DNA of 23,759 bases from Hypsibius dujardini (lineage: Eukaryota; Tardigrada; Eutardigrada; Parachela; Hypsibiidae). Each line of letters begins with the position of its first letter. Position 1 is the first letter of the stretch. The stretch covers positions 1 to 23,759 of the forward strand of contig LRSR01009375.1 of the NCBI GenBank assembly GCA_001579985.1. The letters run 5' to 3'. Below the pieces are notes generated by a model. It was not told the DNA's origin. It did no database searches and worked only from the letters and a program-made list of their open reading frames with translations. The translations under genes and the position numbers were made by a program. This document shows, piece by piece, positions 20,105 through 23,759 of the stretch.

Positions 20105-21094
20105 TCATCGCTTCTTTCCTTTGCCCTTCGGCTTGGCGCCACCCTTGCTCCCACCCTGCGCTTGGCTCGTGCCAGCAGACTGACCACCCTGCGCACCGGA
20201 AGTGCGCCCTTTGAGTTTGGGAATGGTAGTGCCGAGGTAATGTAACACTGAAAGCTCTGCAAGTTCAAAGCAGACCCCGGTCATCAAACGCGGTTTACGA
20301 ATGAGAAGGTAAAAGCGCCAGATGACTTACTGTGGGGGAATTCCGGGTTGATCACTTGCTCTTGCTCGTCCAGCAGTTCTACCCTGACACGACCTTGCTC
20401 TTTTGTGTATTCCCTCGAGTAAAATTTTTTCTATAATAAAATTATGTTAAAAAATAATTTTGATAGCGCTTGGGGCCAGACCGTCATCGCTCATCAGCTG
20501 GGAACAAGAAACGAGTCACGGACACTCGTACCTCGATGACTGTTCTGAAGCCGGCGTTGTCCAAGACATCTTTGATTTCCTGACAGGTTGGATTTTCCAC
20601 GCACTGAAAAAGTAGTTTGGTCTTTAATAACGCAGCTGCTAATCAAGTCGCAAAGCCGAATCGAGCAAGCGGCACTGGCGAATCTAACGAATTGTACATG
20701 CAATTCACACGCATGTCTGTTGATCGGTCGATCGATTGATTGGTCGATCGATTGATTGGTCGATCGATTGATTGGTCGATCGATTGAACGACAGAAATAT
20801 AACGTTTAAACACTACAAAATTATTGATGCGCTGCTGATTGATTGACTGATTGATACACATGTTTTTCATCAAATTCGTCATTGTTAACCTTACCTTATC
20901 GCGTCTGATCCGTCGGCCCTCCACTACCGTTTTCTTACTGTTGATATAACTTGGATAAATGCACTTCCATTTTTTCATACTGCAAAAACAGATACGACCG
21001 CATTGAAGTAAAATACGTCGACGCACAACTGATTGCCAGCCACGTACGCAAGCACTGATGGCGGTGATCCTGGTGATGATGGTCCGGACTCCAT
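20105..21094 (-). CDS. SRP19: Signal recognition particle 19 kDa protein (5 exons, 148 aa)
   Basis: Minus-strand exons 21094-21048, 20979-20895, 20603-20532, 20430-20331 and 20247-20105 join in phase (447 nt). SRP19 binds helices 6 and 8 of SRP RNA and is needed for SRP54 loading during SRP assembly. A short variable Pro/Ser N-terminus (MESGPSSPGSPPSVLA) precedes the conserved block KCIYPSYINSKKTVVEGRRI (20-39). Then come CVENPTCQEIKDVL, FYSREY, GRVRVELLD, FPHMLHYLGTTIPKLKGR and a Gly/Gln/Lys tail ending GKGKKR, all in the family order. Human SRP19 has 144 aa. The last acceptor is chosen as TTTCAG at 20248-20253 because it restores Met-Leu before IPKLK; a nearby GCAG would shift the frame. 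Intron 2 (between 20895 and 20603) holds a 16-base tandem repeat. Divergent from SLC25A42. Confidence 0.94.
20719..20788. repeat. 16-base tandem repeat in SRP19 intron
   Basis: About four units of GGTCGATCGATTGATT. The core ATCGAT is palindromic. Confidence 0.92.
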
Positions 21095-21376
21095 GATGAA
21101 AACTGATGAAAGGACTCCAGAAAAATAAACTGAAATTCATGTGAATCAAAACACTAAACCGACACAGAAACTCGGAGAAAATTCAGAAAAGAGAGTTTTT
21201 TAAAAGACGTCACTCACAGTAGCGTTCGTTTTCTAAACCGTTCGATATTATAACCATACTGTTCGCAATCCTAATATTTTAGGCGTTCCTCGATTGGCTA
21301 CAAGTGTTCTAATTTTAAATGAGACACACCCCCTTGTGCGGCCAAATCAACTAATCGAAGCGAGAGGCATGTTCTC

Positions 21377-21384
21377 TGACGTCA
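21377..21384. promoter_or_regulatory. Perfect CRE palindrome TGACGTCA in divergent promoter
   Basis: Lies 283 bases upstream of the SRP19 ATG, 80 bases from an inverted CCAAT box. CRE/CCAAT pairs are common in housekeeping promoters; binding is inferred. Confidence 0.5.
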
Positions 21385-21784
21385 CCGCGGAACTTTGGAC
21401 TTTCGCGATGTTTTTTAAGCTTTTTTAGGCAGGGCGAGAGGCTCTAGATTTTTCCCCTTTATTTTCGAGTTTGACCATTTTGACCGAATACCTGCCGTGT
21501 CCTCATCATTCTTTTGTATCCCCAAACCGAAGAGTCTCCGCATCATGCGATGAACGGCAAAATCGGCAGTTTCGCAGGACTCGGCGGAGAGATTGCGAAG
21601 AGAAAAACCTTGCTAATTTTTTATTAGTATTGTTATTATTATTATACTGCTACAACCTTTTTCCCACTTGCATGGCATTTTGAGCATCAGGTTGAGGTTT
21701 TTATCTGGTCGATGGATATTATTCATTGTGAGTATTAGTCACACAAAATTGTTGCATGCCATTGCCAAAGTGCAATTTGCATCG

Positions 21785-21930
21785 GAACAACAGCTGATCA
21801 AACAGGCGCTGATCTATTGATTGATCGATTGATCAAACAAGTGCTGATCTATCGATTGATCAAACAGGTGTTGATCTATTGATTGATCGATTGATCAAAC
21901 AGGTGCTCATCTATTGATTGATTGATCAGG
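21785..21930. repeat. Degenerate tandem repeat built on ATTGATTGATC and CAAACAGGTGCTGATCT
   Basis: Four imperfect units of about 35-45 bases, each combining GATCAAACAGGTGCTGATCT with one to three ATTG/ATCG tetramers. It shares its ATCGATTGATT core with the SRP19 intron array. Confidence 0.85.
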
Positions 21931-22202
21931 GCCTGGATTAAATTCTTTTGCAATTTCCCTACCTGTCGTAAGCTGTACATGCGGTTTGGTTTGCCGACTT
22001 TTCATTTGGAAATGGAATTGTGAACTTGTGAATGTTTATTTTTGCAGATCTCTAGCAGATGGCTGCTCTCGCTTAATAGTTCAAAGCCGAGCGAATCTTT
22101 CCCCGGGAATTCGGATTCGCCTGGCATCTGGCACCAATCACCAAATCTTTAACCATATGGGTGCTTGCTTCCTAATACTAGTGCTTCCGGTAAACTGTCG
22201 AC

Positions 22203-23667
22203 ATGAAGAAGAGCAGCGAAGTGGATTTGGGTGCGGGTCCTCTAGCGCTCCTTTCGCAAAATGCTGCCATATCCGCTCAAACTGCATCATTAGTGACTCT
22301 GGTACGTTCGTATTTGGGCCTCTGACTTGTCTGCCATCGAAATAAAGTGTTTTAATTTCTACTTTTTTTTCATTCAGACACCGCTTAGCAGCGCAACTAG
22401 AATATGGACCTCCTTGGTGGCAGGTGCAACAGCGGGAGCGCTTGCGAAGACTTCCATCGCTCCCCTGGACAGAACGAAAATCAACTTTCAGAGTTCGTAT
22501 TGGTTTTTCTTGTTTAGCTGTTCCTCCGGCGCGAAGTCATGAGTTTGTAATTTCATTTCATTCCAGCGTCCCATGATAAGTTTACGTTGAGGGATGGCGC
22601 GCGGTACTTGACGGAGCGCTATCGGCATGAAGGATTCCTCAGTTTATGGAGAGGCAATTCCGCGACCATGGTGCGGGTGATCCCTTACGCCGCTATCCAG
22701 TTTGCTTCCCATGAGCAATGGAAGCACGTATTGATGGTGGAGGACATAAGGTATGCAAGTTGGACACCGGTAGCGGCTTTGCTGTCGCTTTCAAAGTTGA
22801 CTGATCGTCACGACAATCGGATTTATTTTGGTGTGGTTGGCAATTCCAATGACGTTGCCTTTTCGGTTATCTGATTGATCGACACGAGAGATGCTGTATT
22901 AATTAGTTGTCTATCTGACACGTGAATTTAAGTGGGCAAAAACCGGACAAACGAGGTTGATCCAGACGGGTGTTGTTTAAATTTAGTTTAAGGATATTTT
23001 AGATCTCTCTGAAAGCAGCTTTCCGCTTTAGAAATAGTCACGTGACTTCGTTACTAATTTATCCCTTTTCAGGACTGTTTCCCCGGGCAGGAGATTCCTC
23101 GCAGGCTCGCTTGCCGGTGTCACTGCTTCAACCCTAACCTACCCCCTCGACCTGGCCCGAGCTCGAATGGCAGTCACCGAGAAATCTCGCTACTCCTCGT
23201 TGCGCGACGTCTTTCGCCACCTGCTCAAGGAAGAAGGTTGGCTCGCTCTATATCGCGGCTTCTCCCCCACAATCCTCGGTGTGATTCCCTACGCCGGAGC
23301 GAGTTTTTTCACCTTTGAAACGCTAAAGCGACGGCATCTGGAATACTGCAAGCGTCCCGCTAGAGCATATGAGAAGATGTTCTTCGGCGCGTGTGCCGGC
23401 GCTGTCGGACAGACTTCATCCTATCCGTTTGACATCGTCAGGCGACGAATGCAGACCGCGGCGGATTTAAACTTTCCCAGGTTGGGTGTCTGGGCGGCGT
23501 TGAAGAAGATTGCCCTCGAAGAGGGCATCAGAGGAGGACTGTTTAAGGGACTGACGCTCAACTGGGTGAAGGGACCGATTGCGGTCGGTGTGAGCTTTAC
23601 TACGTTTGATTTGGTTCAGACGCTTTTGAGACGTCTGCATCGCGAATCAAAAACTGTACCAAAATAG
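22203..23667 (+). CDS. SLC25A42: Mitochondrial coenzyme A transporter, SLC25A42-type carrier (4 coding exons, 330 aa)
   Basis: Exons 22203-22301, 22378-22492, 22567-22750 and 23073-23667 join in phase (993 nt). SLC25A42 carries CoA and adenosine 3',5'-diphosphate into the matrix in exchange for adenine nucleotides across the inner mitochondrial membrane. Three mitochondrial carrier repeats are present with signatures P62-x-D-x-x-K67 (APLDRTKI), P157-x-D-x-x-R162 ([10 protein letters not shown]) and P251-x-D-x-x-R256 ([11 protein letters not shown]). SLC25A42-like stretches include [36 protein letters not shown] and [19 protein letters not shown]. The first 40 residues are variable. The start is the first ATG after an in-frame TAA at 22191-22193. 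The donor after residue 71 is a weak GTTCGT, but the phase demands it. Human SLC25A42 has 318 aa. Confidence 0.95.
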
Positions 23668-23759
23668 ATTTTAATGTGTGTCTTGGTTTTTTGGCTGGGT
23701 TAGAGGGTGATGATATTCTTTTGCTCAGCCGTTTCAATGCATTTTCAGTCCCCGGTGTG
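23668..23759. other. SLC25A42 3' flank
   Basis: Short AT/GT-rich tail to the window edge, with no polyadenylation signal seen before the end. Confidence 0.5.

Larger units (their letters stand above)
14864..20309. repeat. Segmental duplication, block B (intact copy)
   Basis: Partner of 1-4241. It contains VMAT from intron 1 onward, all of CALML4, and SRP19 exon 5 with part of intron 4. The genes are continuous and open here and also extend beyond the block on both sides (VMAT exon 1, SRP19 exons 1-4), so block B is the original locus and block A the derived copy. Confidence 0.93.
21095..22202. promoter_or_regulatory. Divergent SRP19/SLC25A42 intergenic region
   Basis: 1108 bases separate the two start codons. 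A perfect CRE (TGACGTCA, 21377-21384), a half-site GACGTCAC near 21206 and an inverted CCAAT box (ATTGG, 21293-21297) lie within 300 bases of the SRP19 start, a plausible promoter. The SLC25A42 side contains a GATC/ATTGATT tandem repeat (21785-21930) and a possible spliced 5' UTR (TTTTGCAG near 22046). Confidence 0.5.

Overview
This is a nuclear genomic window from an animal. Every recognisable gene is split by short introns with GT/AG borders, and all encode conserved metazoan proteins. Compact genes, introns mostly of 60 to 700 bases, abundant tetranucleotide arrays and a single-type VMAT suggest a bilaterian invertebrate. The sequence does not fix the lineage; a small-genome ecdysozoan such as a tardigrade would fit, but that is a guess.

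Layout, left to right. Bases 1-4241 are a decayed copy (block A) of a segment whose intact version (block B) lies at 14864-20309. Block A holds exons 2-7 of a vesicular monoamine transporter gene with two in-frame TAG codons, then only the last exon of CALML4 and the last exon of SRP19. Next come RRP8 (minus, 4551-6257) and NDUFA2 (plus, 6805-7764), head to head across a 547-base spacer that carries a 28-base minisatellite. From 7765 to about 14434 I recognise no gene. That stretch holds GACA and CA/GT arrays, some unassigned coding-like frames, a regular 25-base minisatellite (11 units) and two perfect CRE palindromes.

Block B and its continuation carry the intact genes: VMAT (plus, 14576-17965, 7 coding exons, 576 aa), CALML4 (minus, 18322-19418, 5 exons, 146 aa), SRP19 (minus, 20105-21094, 5 exons, 148 aa) and, divergent from SRP19, SLC25A42 (plus, 22203-23667, 4 exons, 330 aa). 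I rebuilt all intact models by hand; exon phases close and total lengths match the families.

The genes do not form one pathway: vesicular amine loading, a myosin-associated calmodulin-like protein, SRP assembly, rRNA base methylation, respiratory complex I and mitochondrial CoA import. The most informative feature is the segmental duplication, which gives a side-by-side record of how a duplicated transporter decayed. I found no convincing undescribed system; the least explained interval is 7950-10370.
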